From: Phycisphaerales bacterium
GTDB lineage: Bacteria > Planctomycetota > Phycisphaerae > UBA1845 > Fen-1342
Direction: 5' to 3'
DNA length: 64,000 nucleotides
NCBI GenBank assembly: GCA_016716475.1
Contig: JADJWG010000004.1
Coordinates: 186,001-250,000 of the forward strand
The translations under genes were made by a program, and so were the position numbers. A model generated the notes under the pieces. That model saw only the letters and a program-made list of their open reading frames with translations, was not told the origin of the DNA and made no database searches. Positions 6,839 through 14,850 of the stretch are shown piece by piece. How positions within the stretch are numbered: the stretch's first letter is position 1; each line of letters opens with the position of its first letter.

Positions 6839-8659
6839 ATGACTCAGCTCGACTTTGCCCGCCAGGGTGTCATCACACCCGAAATGGTCCGTGTCGCCAT
6901 TCGCGAAAGCGTTACGCCGGAGTTTGTCCGCGATGCCATTGCCCGCGGTAGTGTCGTCCTGCCCGCCAACATCCGGCATCTGGCCGGTACCGGCGGGCGG
7001 GCGCCATCGTCCGAGTGGTACGCCCGCCATGCGGCCCAATGCAGCGCGTTGACGCAGGCCCGCGCCACCGCCAGCACAACACAGGTTCTCACCCACGCCG
7101 CGGCCGGACCGCAGGGCGGCCATGGTCACGGCCGACCCTTGCCGCAGCGAACGGCTGGGACAATTTCCCCGACTGGTCCGACGGCTGGTGGGTTCGCGCC
7201 GTCGCCTTTCCCCCTGCCGAATGACTTCCTCTATCCGACCGCGCCGCTCGGCCATCCCACCAGTGGGCCGGCTGCCGCTCATTGGGTCAACCAGACCGTA
7301 GCCCAGCGCCGCACCTGGTTGTTTGATCCGGGCCATTGCCGCGGGGAAGCGGCCGCCAAGCACCTCGATCCGACCGCCATCGGCCGGCCCCTCACCACCA
7401 AGATCAACGCCAACCAGGGCGCCAGCCCGGTGAGCAGCAACACCAGCGAGGAACTGGACAAGCTCCGCCACGCGATCCTCTACGGTGCCGACACCGTGAT
7501 GGATCTCTCCACCGGCGGCCAACTCGATGAGTGCCGGCAGGCGATCATCGACCACAGCGTGGTGCCCGTCGGCACGGTGCCGATCTACAGCATGATTCTG
7601 GGGCGGCGCATCGAGGAGCTTGACTACGACACGATTCTCCGGGTCATCGAACACCAGGCGCAGCAGGGGGTGGATTACTTCACGATTCATGCCGGCATCC
7701 TCCAGGAGCACCTGCCGCTGATCCGCGGCCGGATCACGGGGCTGGTGAGCCGCGGCGGGTCGCTGCTGGCGAAGTGGATGATTCACCATGGCAAGCAGAA
7801 CCCGATGTACACGCTGTTCGACGAGATCAGCGCGATCATGCGGGAGTACGACGTGACGTACTCGCTGGGGGACGGCGTGCGGCCGGGGTGCCTGGCGGAC
7901 GCGAGCGACCCGGCGCAGATCGCGGAGCTGCATGTGCTGGCGGAGCTGGTGCAGCGGGCGCGCGCGGCGGGGGTGCAGGTGATGGTGGAGGGGCCGGGGC
8001 ACGTGCCGCTGAACGAGATCGCCTGGAACATGGAGCACCAGCGGGCGGTGTGCGACGATGCGCCGTTCTACGTGCTGGGGCCGCTGGTGACGGACGTGTT
8101 TCCGGGCTACGACCACATCACCAGCGCGATCGGGGCGACCGAGGCGGCCCGGGCCGGGGCGGCGATGCTGTGCTACGTGACGCCAAAGGAGCACGTCGGT
8201 CTGCCGAAGGCCGAGGATGTGAAGCAGGGCTGCATCGCGTACAAGATCGCGGCGCACGCGGGCGACATCGCACGGGGTGTGGCGGGTGCGCGGCAGTGGG
8301 ACGATGATCTGAGCAAGGCGCGGGCGGCGCTGAACTGGCCGAAGCACTTCGAGCTGGCGTTCGACGGGGAGACGGCCCGGGCGCTGCACGACGAGGACCT
8401 GGCGGTGGACACCGATTTCTGCGCGATGTGCGGGCACGACTGGTGCAGCATGCGTATCAGCAAGGAGATCGAGGAGTGGGCCAGCGGCAAACACGCGGGC
8501 TACGCGCCGGAGAAGAGGGCGGCGCAGAGTCCGGGGTTGACGGCCGAGCAGCAGAAGCTGCTGGCGGAGCGGGCAAAGGGCCACAAGCTCGGCTGTCACA
8601 GCGACAACGCGGCGGAGGATGAGGAGGTGCGCCGCGTGCAGGTGGAGCTCATGCGCTGA
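6839..8659 (+). CDS. thiC: Phosphomethylpyrimidine synthase ThiC
   Basis: ThiC rearranges aminoimidazole ribotide into the hydroxymethylpyrimidine phosphate half of thiamine, using a radical-SAM Fe-S cluster. Recognisable blocks are FARQGVITPEM at the start, KINANQG, GADTVMDLSTGG, GVDYFTIHAG, VEGPGHVPLNE, CYVTPKEHVGLP and the C-terminal cluster motif CAMCGHDWC. The protein has 606 aa because about 128 residues (49-176, DNA 6983-7366) are inserted between PANIRHL and DPTAIGRPL. Without them it is a short-form ThiC. The insert is Pro/Gly/Ala-rich with poor codon bias. A TPP riboswitch precedes the gene, which fits thiamine feedback. The 3' end overlaps the convergent MauE-like gene by 11 bp. 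Confidence 0.95.
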   Translation: MTQLDFARQGVITPEMVRVAIRESVTPEFVRDAIARGSVVLPANIRHLAGTGGRAPSSEWYARHAAQCSALTQARATASTTQVLTHAAAGPQGGHGHGRPLPQRTAGTISPTGPTAGGFAPSPFPLPNDFLYPTAPLGHPTSGPAAAHWVNQTVAQRRTWLFDPGHCRGEAAAKHLDPTAIGRPLTTKINANQGASPVSSNTSEELDKLRHAILYGADTVMDLSTGGQLDECRQAIIDHSVVPVGTVPIYSMILGRRIEELDYDTILRVIEHQAQQGVDYFTIHAGILQEHLPLIRGRITGLVSRGGSLLAKWMIHHGKQNPMYTLFDEISAIMREYDVTYSLGDGVRPGCLADASDPAQIAELHVLAELVQRARAAGVQVMVEGPGHVPLNEIAWNMEHQRAVCDDAPFYVLGPLVTDVFPGYDHITSAIGATEAARAGAAMLCYVTPKEHVGLPKAEDVKQGCIAYKIAAHAGDIARGVAGARQWDDDLSKARAALNWPKHFELAFDGETARALHDEDLAVDTDFCAMCGHDWCSMRISKEIEEWASGKHAGYAPEKRAAQSPGLTAEQQKLLAERAKGHKLGCHSDNAAEDEEVRRVQVELMR

Positions 8660-9167
8660 GGAGATTCGCCCGCGGACGCCGATCGGGTTGCGGAAGACGC
8701 CGGCGCGAAGGCGCGGCTGCTGCGTACGTGAAGAGCGCTGCGACCGAAAACAGAGCTACGCACAGGAGGAGCATCCACAGGTGCGCACCAGCGGTTACCG
8801 CGCGCTCAGACACCCCGAAGCAACCGCATGGCACGATCATGCCGTTCGCATACAGGTATCCGTGCAGCCCGGCGAAGACGGCACTGCTGAACGCATAGAG
8901 CAAACCGCCGACGATCGCGGTACGTGGGAACACGATGAGGGTGGCGACGACAAGCTCCCCGACTGGAACGAGCCATGCGAGCAAGGGCAGCCACGCGCGC
9001 TCAAAGAAGCCCATCGTGCGCAGCGCCTGCTCGAAACCGTGCAGGTCCGAGAGCTTGGCGACCGCTGAGAACACAAACACCAGCGCGAGCACCCACCGGC
9101 ACGCCTCGAACGCCAAGACGCCCGCTCGCCCCATGCTCGCTTTGCCCACTGCCGCACGGTGTGCCAT
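8649..9167 (-). CDS. MauE/DoxX-like redox-associated membrane protein, Cys-pair copy
   Basis: A 172-aa membrane protein with four predicted helices. It matches the MauE/DoxX type: an N-terminal ALVFVFSAVAKL segment and, after the third helix, NGMIVPCGCFG with a Cys-x-Cys pair. MauE is required for methylamine dehydrogenase maturation, where it acts with MauD to supply disulfides to the light chain. Here it is the last gene of a minus-strand set that also encodes a 12-Cys secreted protein, so disulfide formation on that protein is the natural inference. It starts 6 bp after the stop of the related gene at 9174-9719 and ends inside the thiC 3' end. Confidence 0.75.
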   Translation of the reverse strand: MAHRAAVGKASMGRAGVLAFEACRWVLALVFVFSAVAKLSDLHGFEQALRTMGFFERAWLPLLAWLVPVGELVVATLIVFPRTAIVGGLLYAFSSAVFAGLHGYLYANGMIVPCGCFGVSERAVTAGAHLWMLLLCVALFSVAALFTYAAAAPSRRRLPQPDRRPRANLLSA

Positions 9168-9173
9168 CCGCGC

Positions 9174-9719
9174 TCAACCTCCGTCATTGGCCGTCGAAGT
9201 GGTTGTGTCAGGATGCGGTGCAGCATCCGACGCAGCGCGACGTAATGCGCCGATTTGAACAAGGGCGACCCAGCCGGCCGCGAGCATGATGGCCCCGTAC
9301 CAGGTCGCAATGGCCAGGGGAGTAGTGGAAGCCGGTGTTTCCTGGACGCCGGCACATCCCACGGGCACGAGCACGCCGTTGAAGTAGAGAAATCCGCACA
9401 TGGCGGCACTCGCAGCGCCCAGAAAGAACGACAACAACGCGCCGCCGACTCGTGCTGTGGACAGCGCAAGCATCGCCGCGGCGAGCAACTCCGCAGTGGG
9501 GATCGCGTAGAGGATGGGCGCTGGGGGTGTGTACCCGAAGAAACCGGTCGCTGCGAGCGCGCGCTCGAACGCATCGGCGGCAAAGAACTTGACACCAGCC
9601 GAGATGCCGAGTGCGGCAGCGAGGAACAGGGGCAGCGCACGCGCGCTCCGCTTCGCATCAAGGCAACTCTGGGGGCCGCGACCGCCGACGGTACTCGGTA
9701 AGCGAGCCGTGGTGAACAT
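9174..9719 (-). CDS. MauE-like membrane protein, single-Cys paralogue
   Basis: A 181-aa protein with four hydrophobic helices, clearly paralogous to its downstream neighbour: the stretch NGVLVPVGCAGV aligns with NGMIVPCGCFGV, but the first cysteine of the pair is Val here. The remaining Cys is kept. A second free Cys lies in an earlier helix (AMCGF). The pair may work together or have split roles. It starts 12 bp after the stop of the anchored secreted protein at 9732, so the three genes are almost certainly one transcript. The N-terminal 25 residues are polar and may be partly untranslated. Confidence 0.65.
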   Translation of the reverse strand: MFTTARLPSTVGGRGPQSCLDAKRSARALPLFLAAALGISAGVKFFAADAFERALAATGFFGYTPPAPILYAIPTAELLAAAMLALSTARVGGALLSFFLGAASAAMCGFLYFNGVLVPVGCAGVQETPASTTPLAIATWYGAIMLAAGWVALVQIGALRRAASDAAPHPDTTTSTANDGG

Positions 9720-9731
9720 ACGACCGTCCGC

Positions 9732-10820
9732 CTACGCCGCACGACTCGCCGCGCAGCGAGAACGCCACAGAACTCCAAGTCCCAGAGCACCTGTCGCTGC
9801 TGCCGCACCACCGGCGATGATCCACATCGCATGGCCGCGCTTACGGAGCACTTCGGGCGTGGCCAACTGGGCCATGAATGTTTGCCGGAGTCGTTCGATC
9901 TCTTCCGGATCATGCTGACGATGGGAGTCAGGCCGGCCCGTGACCCAGCTCTCATGGGTGCGACGATCAAATACGTTCACTTGGTCGGGATACGTGAACA
10001 TCAGATCCGCACGGGTAATCGGCTTCTGCGTAACGGTAGCCTGGTAGTGAAAGATCACACGTTCCTCGCGCAGAACAACCGAGTTGTAGAGCATGATCAC
10101 GGCCTCCGCGGGGGCATACACGTCGCCGACGCGCGCAAACTGGGTCGTCTGCATGTCCCACAGAACCTGCCGGTCCGCATGTTCGCCAATCACCATGGCG
10201 ATTCGACGAGTAGCACTACCCCGGTCACGATCCAGTTCGATACTTGCCATCCAGAGTGAACCCTCTGAGGCATCCTGCAACACGAAATACAAAGTGTCGT
10301 CGACGAAGGACCGCAGCGAACGCGCGAGTGTGCCCGCATAATCATTTACCGGCCAGTCGAAAAGTCGATACTCCATCGGCGTCAATACCGGGACCAAGCA
10401 CATCAGAGGGCTTGCGGCCTGATCGTCGAGGGTTCCGGTCATATGCCTTGGCGAGAAGCGGGTATGCACTCCATCGACCCACGCTACGAGCTGATCTTCT
10501 ACGATCGCACCATGCTCGTCGACCTCCTGCAATCGAAGTCGGAAGTCCGGCCGGCGCAAAAGGAGATCGAAGCGCCAGGCGACTCCGGATTCGGGCCGGC
10601 TCTGCCACAAGCTGGCGTCGAGCCAGTCGGCTCCGGCGGGCACGCGATATTGTGTAAGCGTGCCTGTGACATGTACTGAGTCGAAGCGGCGATTTCGCTC
10701 AAGCCATGCGCTCAAAGCATCCAGCGCGTCGTCGGCGCGGACCAGGGTCGCGTTGACCGCAGCAACAACGAGCACCGACACGATACATGCAATACGTGAA
10801 ACATCCGTGCTGGATCGCAT
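9732..10820 (-). CDS. Secreted protein with C-terminal membrane anchor, function unknown
   Basis: A 362-aa protein that I do not recognise by family. ATG 10820 is chosen because it begins a clean signal peptide (hydrophobic core IACIVSVLVVAAVNA, cleavage near VRADDAL) with a GGAG upstream; longer in-frame versions add a non-signal extension. The mature part is rich in alternating hydrophobic beta-strand pattern (for example VAWRFDLLLRRPDFRLRL), reminiscent of LolA/outer-membrane lipoprotein-sorting folds, though this is only an impression. A transmembrane helix near the C-terminus (MWIIAGGAAAATGALGLG) is followed by a basic, Cys-containing tail. It lies between the 12-Cys protein and the two MauE-like genes. 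Confidence 0.6.
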   Translation of the reverse strand: MRSSTDVSRIACIVSVLVVAAVNATLVRADDALDALSAWLERNRRFDSVHVTGTLTQYRVPAGADWLDASLWQSRPESGVAWRFDLLLRRPDFRLRLQEVDEHGAIVEDQLVAWVDGVHTRFSPRHMTGTLDDQAASPLMCLVPVLTPMEYRLFDWPVNDYAGTLARSLRSFVDDTLYFVLQDASEGSLWMASIELDRDRGSATRRIAMVIGEHADRQVLWDMQTTQFARVGDVYAPAEAVIMLYNSVVLREERVIFHYQATVTQKPITRADLMFTYPDQVNVFDRRTHESWVTGRPDSHRQHDPEEIERLRQTFMAQLATPEVLRKRGHAMWIIAGGAAAATGALGLGVLWRSRCAASRAA

Positions 10821-10927
10821 GAACAGCACTCCGTAACCTGCTCGCAGCCCTCCCAGGAGACGATTCCGAGTGCTCACCGGCTGCGGCTTCGATGCGACGA
10901 GACCACACGGTGCTACGCGAACTCCAC

Positions 10928-11314
10928 TCATGGATACGGTTGGTCACCCGTGCAACCGATTACGCTGCATGTGTCTGGGCTGGTGCTGCCAGTGCAGACC
11001 AAGGCCCCGCCGACGACTTGACAGAGCCCATGTACCAGGCGCCCGCACGCCGGGGAAGATCCGGCTGTAATGCAGCGTCGGTCAGCGGCGAAGACACACA
11101 TGTTGACCACGTTGTCACCTGAACAGAAGCTGCACGAGGCGCCTGCGCGCAAGTTCAAGCATGACTCCGTTTGGGTGGTCTGACCGCAATGGACTCCGTG
11201 TGCGCATCTCATTGCGATGAGTCCCGGCCCGGGCACTTCGCTACCCAGCGCCACGACCAGGGTACAGAACCCCAACGCCGTCGCCAGTAACCCCAATCTC
11301 AGCACTGCGTTCAT
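10928..11314 (-). CDS. Small secreted cysteine-rich protein (12 Cys), function unknown
   Basis: A 128-aa protein with an N-terminal signal peptide (about residues 1-26) and a mature part of about 100 residues carrying 12 cysteines and no tryptophan. Cysteines are spread through the chain, with one close pair CSFC, and the number is even, as expected for a fully disulfide-bonded extracellular domain. Its ATG overlaps the stop of the upstream prepilin-like gene (ATGA at 11311-11314) and has AGGGAG 8 nt before it. Methylamine dehydrogenase light chain also has many disulfides and needs MauE, but its TTQ cofactor is built from two Trp, which this protein lacks. Likely client of the downstream MauE-like proteins. 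Confidence 0.7.
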   Translation of the reverse strand: MNAVLRLGLLATALGFCTLVVALGSEVPGPGLIAMRCAHGVHCGQTTQTESCLNLRAGASCSFCSGDNVVNMCVFAADRRCITAGSSPACGRLVHGLCQVVGGALVCTGSTSPDTCSVIGCTGDQPYP

Positions 11315-12276
11315 GGCTGATCTCCCTGCAAACTGCCCCCGGAATCAACCCCGGCCGGAATGCCGAGGGGGGCATCCAGAATCGGCGGATCCGGGAAACA
11401 GTCGAACCGTACCGCGCGCCCCCGCAGGTTACCGGCCCGCGCATTGTTCCCCGGTAGCCAGCCCGCAGGCAGGTCCACCGGTCCCGCGTGCCCGTCGCAA
11501 TAGACGATCCAGAACCTCGGCCCCGCTGTGTGCCAGCCGGCGACACCGTGACTGCGAAAAGTGAGGCGATCGCGCTCGTCTCGAAGCTGCATCAGGTTGA
11601 AGATCGTCGGCATTTCGTAGTAGAGAACTGTCTCGGCGGGCGACGGAATCCGGCTGTAGCTGCGCAGAAAGACTCCGAACGAGTACATGTGGCGCTGCCC
11701 TGAAATGTCGCGCGGCCCGTACGCGCGCACGGCATTGCCCCAGTAACTCGTGCCAACCGTGTGAAACGCGCTGCGCCGACGCAGCGACTCATCCCAGATC
11801 TTCCAGTCGTAACCGACCTGCGGATCAAACCCTGTGTCCAGCGGGCAGCGGAACACCCGGCTCCCCGGCCCCATTCCCCCGGTAAGCGACAGGAACGGGT
11901 TGAGCGGCCGGGTTGGGGAGGCCTGGATGCCCCCAGCAGCGAGTCGCCCTCCGAAGGCGTCGACGGCACCATCCGCACCGCCGAAGTCGTAGATCCCATC
12001 GTCGTAGCGAGTGTTGTGGTCGGCCCAAGGGTGCGCGGGCAGCACGCTCGCCCCGCGATCCTCCGCTGAGTATGCGATCGACGCCGTTGCCAACGTGCGC
12101 AGGTTGGCGAGACACTCCGTCTGGCGTGCCCGGGCGCGCGCTGCGTACACGGAGGGTAGCAGCACCGACAGTAGCAGAAAGACGAGCGTAACAACGAGCA
12201 GAAGCTCGATCACCGTGAATGCGCCGGACGCACTGGACGGCCCGCCCGCTACTCGATCTGGAGGTGCGCCCGCCAC
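11311..12276 (-). CDS. Prepilin-type N-methylation domain protein (pseudopilin-like)
   Basis: A 321-aa protein starting with GTG at 12276, preceded by GGGGAGC. The N-terminus has the type IV prepilin signature: a short polar leader, Gly before AFTVIELLLVV at about residues 19-29 and Glu at position 5 of the mature chain, then one long hydrophobic helix. The C-terminal domain resembles the large planctomycete prepilin-like proteins, with a late FWIVYCDGHAG reminiscent of the H-X9-DG region, though the spacing is not exact. It is the first gene of the set ending at 8649. It may form a surface fibre or secretion pseudopilus with the Cys-rich protein. Confidence 0.8.
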   Translation of the reverse strand: MAGAPPDRVAGGPSSASGAFTVIELLLVVTLVFLLLSVLLPSVYAARARARQTECLANLRTLATASIAYSAEDRGASVLPAHPWADHNTRYDDGIYDFGGADGAVDAFGGRLAAGGIQASPTRPLNPFLSLTGGMGPGSRVFRCPLDTGFDPQVGYDWKIWDESLRRRSAFHTVGTSYWGNAVRAYGPRDISGQRHMYSFGVFLRSYSRIPSPAETVLYYEMPTIFNLMQLRDERDRLTFRSHGVAGWHTAGPRFWIVYCDGHAGPVDLPAGWLPGNNARAGNLRGRAVRFDCFPDPPILDAPLGIPAGVDSGGSLQGDQP

Positions 12277-12654
12277 GAAAGCTCCCCAATAGTCGACCTG
12301 ACCGCGGGGTGGCAGGGGAGGCCCGTATTGATGTGTTCCCCTGTCTGAGCCCCAGTAGCAGTAAGTCTAGCCGCGCTTTCCCCCCCGTCAACTAGCCATT
12401 CCGAATTGGGGGGCCGGGCCGCCGCCGCGGGCGCCGGCCGCCGGCCTCTGCCAAAGCGGAGGCTTTCGGGACCGCATGGAGTCGCCGCCGCTGTGGTAAG
12501 TTCGCATGTGCCCTTGCGGCGTTGTCAAGTGATCTATACTGAACACTTTCACGAACGACAATGAAACGCACAAAGGTTGCGAGGAGCGGTTGCGTTTGAT
12601 CCGTCCTTCGACGGAGTTCTGGCACCCCGCACAACCGGAGGGTGTTGTTCACAC
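12277..12654. other. Intergenic region between divergent genes
   Basis: 378 bp without a convincing gene. It holds the divergent starts of the prepilin-like operon (minus) and the interrupted zinc-ribbon gene (plus). TATACT at 12535-12540 is the best -10 candidate for the plus-strand gene. A strongly GC-biased stretch at 12410-12445 separates the two sides. Short frames here lack start sites and codon bias. Confidence 0.5.
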
Positions 12655-12756
12655 ATGACCCGACCCCAAGGCGGCGGAGTACGTGACGTCCTCACACTCA
12701 CCGATGACGGCTTCACCGTCCGTGAAGCCGGCGGTGCAGCGACTACCGTCCGCTGA
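12655..12756 (+). pseudogene. 5' part of the zinc-ribbon membrane gene, ended by an in-frame TGA
   Basis: From ATG 12655 there are 33 sense codons with good coding character (VLTLTDDGFTVRE...) and then TGA at 12754-12756. Reading past it continues without a break into the 192-codon frame below: ...TTVR-stop-EQVRGIGAYKRDLF. In related planctomycete proteins, as I recall them, this spot is a conserved Trp before a ...V..I.A.KRDL motif, so TGG to TGA is the simplest explanation. The intact gene would be 12655-13341 (229 codons with the stop). Confidence 0.55.
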
Positions 12757-12762
12757 GAGCAG

Positions 12763-13341
12763 GTGCGGGGGATTGGAGCGTACAAGCGCGACTTGTTCAT
12801 GGTCGACGAGATCCGGCTCGCGTTCCGCTTGCACGGTACCGCAGACTGGGTGCACGTGTCCGAAGAGGATGAGGGCTTCGACGCACTTCTGAAGGAAATC
12901 GAACGGCGCTACTCCGATCGCAATCGCGACTGGTGGTACCAGACCGCAGTGCCCGCATTCGCGCATTGCTGGACCATCATCTGGGGCGATGTGCCGCCCG
13001 TGCTCGCATGCCAGAAGTGCGGCTACGACCTCGAGCACCTCGACAGCACGCTGCAGTGTCCCGAGTGCGGGCACCAGAACGATCCACACAGGTGTTGGGG
13101 TTGCGGTGGCGTTGGGCGCATGCCCCATGACAGGAATCACGACATCGTGTTCTGGACGCTCTTGATTGCGGTCGTCGGGCTCGGTTTGGGAGTGTTCGCG
13201 CGTGTGTGGGTCATGGCAGGCGTCGGGGCTGTCGCGGGTGGGGTGGCGGTGGTTTGCGGAATGTGCCTGCCGCGCCAGCGTGTGTGCGCGTACTGCAAAG
13301 GGAGCGGAAGAAGGCGCGTAAGTGAACATCTGTCGTCGTGA
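12763..13341 (+). CDS. Zinc-ribbon membrane protein, probably missing its N-terminus
   Basis: A 192-aa frame from GTG 12763 (or ATG 12799), though the true start is probably 12655, before an in-frame TGA. After an N-terminal globular part comes a zinc ribbon CQKCGYDL...CPEC of the kind common in planctomycetes, a CWGCGG knuckle, two hydrophobic helices and a last CAYCKGSG motif that resembles half of a DnaJ-type zinc finger. The same CxxCxYxL...CPECG ribbon is in the 56684-57595 protein. No good ribosome site precedes either internal start, which supports the idea that translation normally begins upstream. Function unknown. Confidence 0.6.
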   Translation: MRGIGAYKRDLFMVDEIRLAFRLHGTADWVHVSEEDEGFDALLKEIERRYSDRNRDWWYQTAVPAFAHCWTIIWGDVPPVLACQKCGYDLEHLDSTLQCPECGHQNDPHRCWGCGGVGRMPHDRNHDIVFWTLLIAVVGLGLGVFARVWVMAGVGAVAGGVAVVCGMCLPRQRVCAYCKGSGRRRVSEHLSS

Positions 13342-13392
13342 GGTTGTGTGGTCTTCTGTCATGGCGCCGCCTGCGGACCTGCAGAATGCCGC

Positions 13393-13445
13393 CCCAGCAG
13401 GAGTCGAACCGTTCACGGCGCGCTGTACGGTCGGCTACGGGGCTG
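13393..13445 (-). other. tRNA-like remnant
   Basis: On the minus strand the 53 nt run from GCCCCGT to GCTGGGGC, a 5-6-bp acceptor-like pairing, and contain GGTTCGACTCC, the classical T-loop sequence. There is no room for D and anticodon arms and the T-stem pairs poorly. It may be a decayed tRNA fragment or chance. Confidence 0.25.
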
Positions 13446-13454
13446 CCGAATTTC

Positions 13455-14669
13455 TTACCTCAATACCGCCTCGATCCGCTCCAACGCCCAGTCCAGCTCC
13501 TCCGGCGTGATGCACAGGGGTGGGGCCAGCCGAATCGTCTGGGCGTGCGTGTCCTTGCAGAGCAGGCCCTCCGCCATCAGCTTCTCGCAGTACGGCCGGG
13601 CTTTGCCGGCGCTCTCCTTAAGTTCGATCCCGGCCCACAGGCCACGGCCGCGGACCTCGCGAATCTTGTCGGTCTTCAGGTGGGCCAGCCGTTCAAACAG
13701 GTAAGCGCCGAGCTTGGCCGCATTCTCCTGGTAGGTGCGGCGATTGAGTATCTCCAGCACTTTCGTGGCGACGGCGCAGGCCAGGGGGTTGCCGCCGAAG
13801 GTGCTGCCGTGATCACCGGGCTTGAAGACGCTGATGATCGCGCGCGTGGTCGCAATCGCCGAGATCGGCATGATGCCGCCGCCCAGTGCCTTCCCGAAAA
13901 TGTAGATGTCGGGATGGACGTTCTCGTGCTCGCAGGCGAAGGTCTTGCCGGTGCGGCCGAGGCCGGACTGGATCTCGTCGGCGATGAACAGGACGTTGTG
14001 AGCGCGGCACAACTCGCAGGCCGCCTTCAGGTAACCCGGCGGCGGCACGATGATACCGGCCTCGCCCTGGATCGGCTCGACGAGGAACGCGACGGTTTCC
14101 GGCGTGAGGGCTTTCCTCAGGGCCTCGAGATCGCCATAGGGGACCAACTCGAAACCCGGGGTGAAGGGGCCGAAACCAAAGCGGCTCTGCTCGTCGTCGC
14201 TGAAGCTGATGATTGTCGTCGTGCGGCCGTGGAAATTGCCCGTGCAGCAGAGAATCTTGCCCTGGTTCTCGGCCACGCCCTTGACGACGTGTCCCCATTT
14301 CCGGGCGGTCTTCAGCGCGGTCTCGACGCCCTCGGCGCCGGTGTTCATCGGCAGGATGGCTTCCATGCAGCAGAGGTCGGCCAGCCCGGCGCAGAACGGC
14401 CCGAGCTGGTCGTTGTAGAACGCGCGCGAGGTGAGCGTCACACGGTCGAGCTGCGCCTTGGCTGCCGCCACCAGTTCCGGATGCGTGTGGCCGAAGTTCA
14501 CGGCCGAGTACGCGGCGAGCATGTCCATGTAGCGCCGGCCCTCGACGTCGGTCACCCACACGCCTTCTGCGTGTGCGACGACGATCGGCAACGGCTTGTA
14601 GTTGTGGGCCGAGAACTGCTCCACCTGGGTGATATGGCTGGCGCTGTCGGTGTGTGAGGCGGTCGTCAT
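13455..14669 (-). CDS. rocD: Ornithine aminotransferase
   Basis: A class-III PLP-dependent aminotransferase of 404 aa, matching ornithine--oxo-acid transaminase, which converts ornithine and 2-oxoglutarate to glutamate semialdehyde and glutamate. Features: Ala-Tyr-Ser-Ala-Val-Asn-Phe-Gly-His near the N-terminus, NTGAEGVETALK for phosphate binding, DEIQSGLGRTGK at about 231-242 and the PLP lysine at position 260 in IFGKALGGG. The combination of AYSAVNFGH and DEIQSGLGRTG is typical of RocD rather than ArgD or GabT. ATG 14669 has an AGGAG 8-10 nt upstream, and TATCAT lies about 33-38 nt upstream. It is divergent from addB. Confidence 0.9.
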   Translation of the reverse strand: MTTASHTDSASHITQVEQFSAHNYKPLPIVVAHAEGVWVTDVEGRRYMDMLAAYSAVNFGHTHPELVAAAKAQLDRVTLTSRAFYNDQLGPFCAGLADLCCMEAILPMNTGAEGVETALKTARKWGHVVKGVAENQGKILCCTGNFHGRTTTIISFSDDEQSRFGFGPFTPGFELVPYGDLEALRKALTPETVAFLVEPIQGEAGIIVPPPGYLKAACELCRAHNVLFIADEIQSGLGRTGKTFACEHENVHPDIYIFGKALGGGIMPISAIATTRAIISVFKPGDHGSTFGGNPLACAVATKVLEILNRRTYQENAAKLGAYLFERLAHLKTDKIREVRGRGLWAGIELKESAGKARPYCEKLMAEGLLCKDTHAQTIRLAPPLCITPEELDWALERIEAVLR

Positions 14670-14850
14670 CGTGCGGCTCCTGCCTGCGGGTTGATGCGGG
14701 CATGATAGCGTGGGAACGAGCGGGCGTGGCAAGTGCGGGTACGGAACGGGGGCAGCTCGTTTTGACGTGTGCAGGCACTGCGTCCAAGATGCGCGGTCGG
14801 GTCGCCACGGGCCGGCGTTCGGCCCCGGGGGCTCCGCGCGGAAAGTCGCC

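Noticed and set aside
6791..8599. A 602-codon minus-strand frame
   Set aside because: It is the antisense shadow of thiC, caused by high GC at third positions.
10928..11314. Methylamine dehydrogenase light chain (MauA)
   Set aside because: Although it has many Cys and MauE-like neighbours, it has no Trp to form the TTQ cofactor and no heavy-chain gene is nearby.
12754..12756. Selenocysteine codon
   Set aside because: The position fits Trp and no SECIS-like hairpin is visible after the TGA; a nonsense change is simpler.
13338..14657. A 439-codon plus-strand frame
   Set aside because: It is the antisense shadow of rocD, which has clear motifs on the minus strand.
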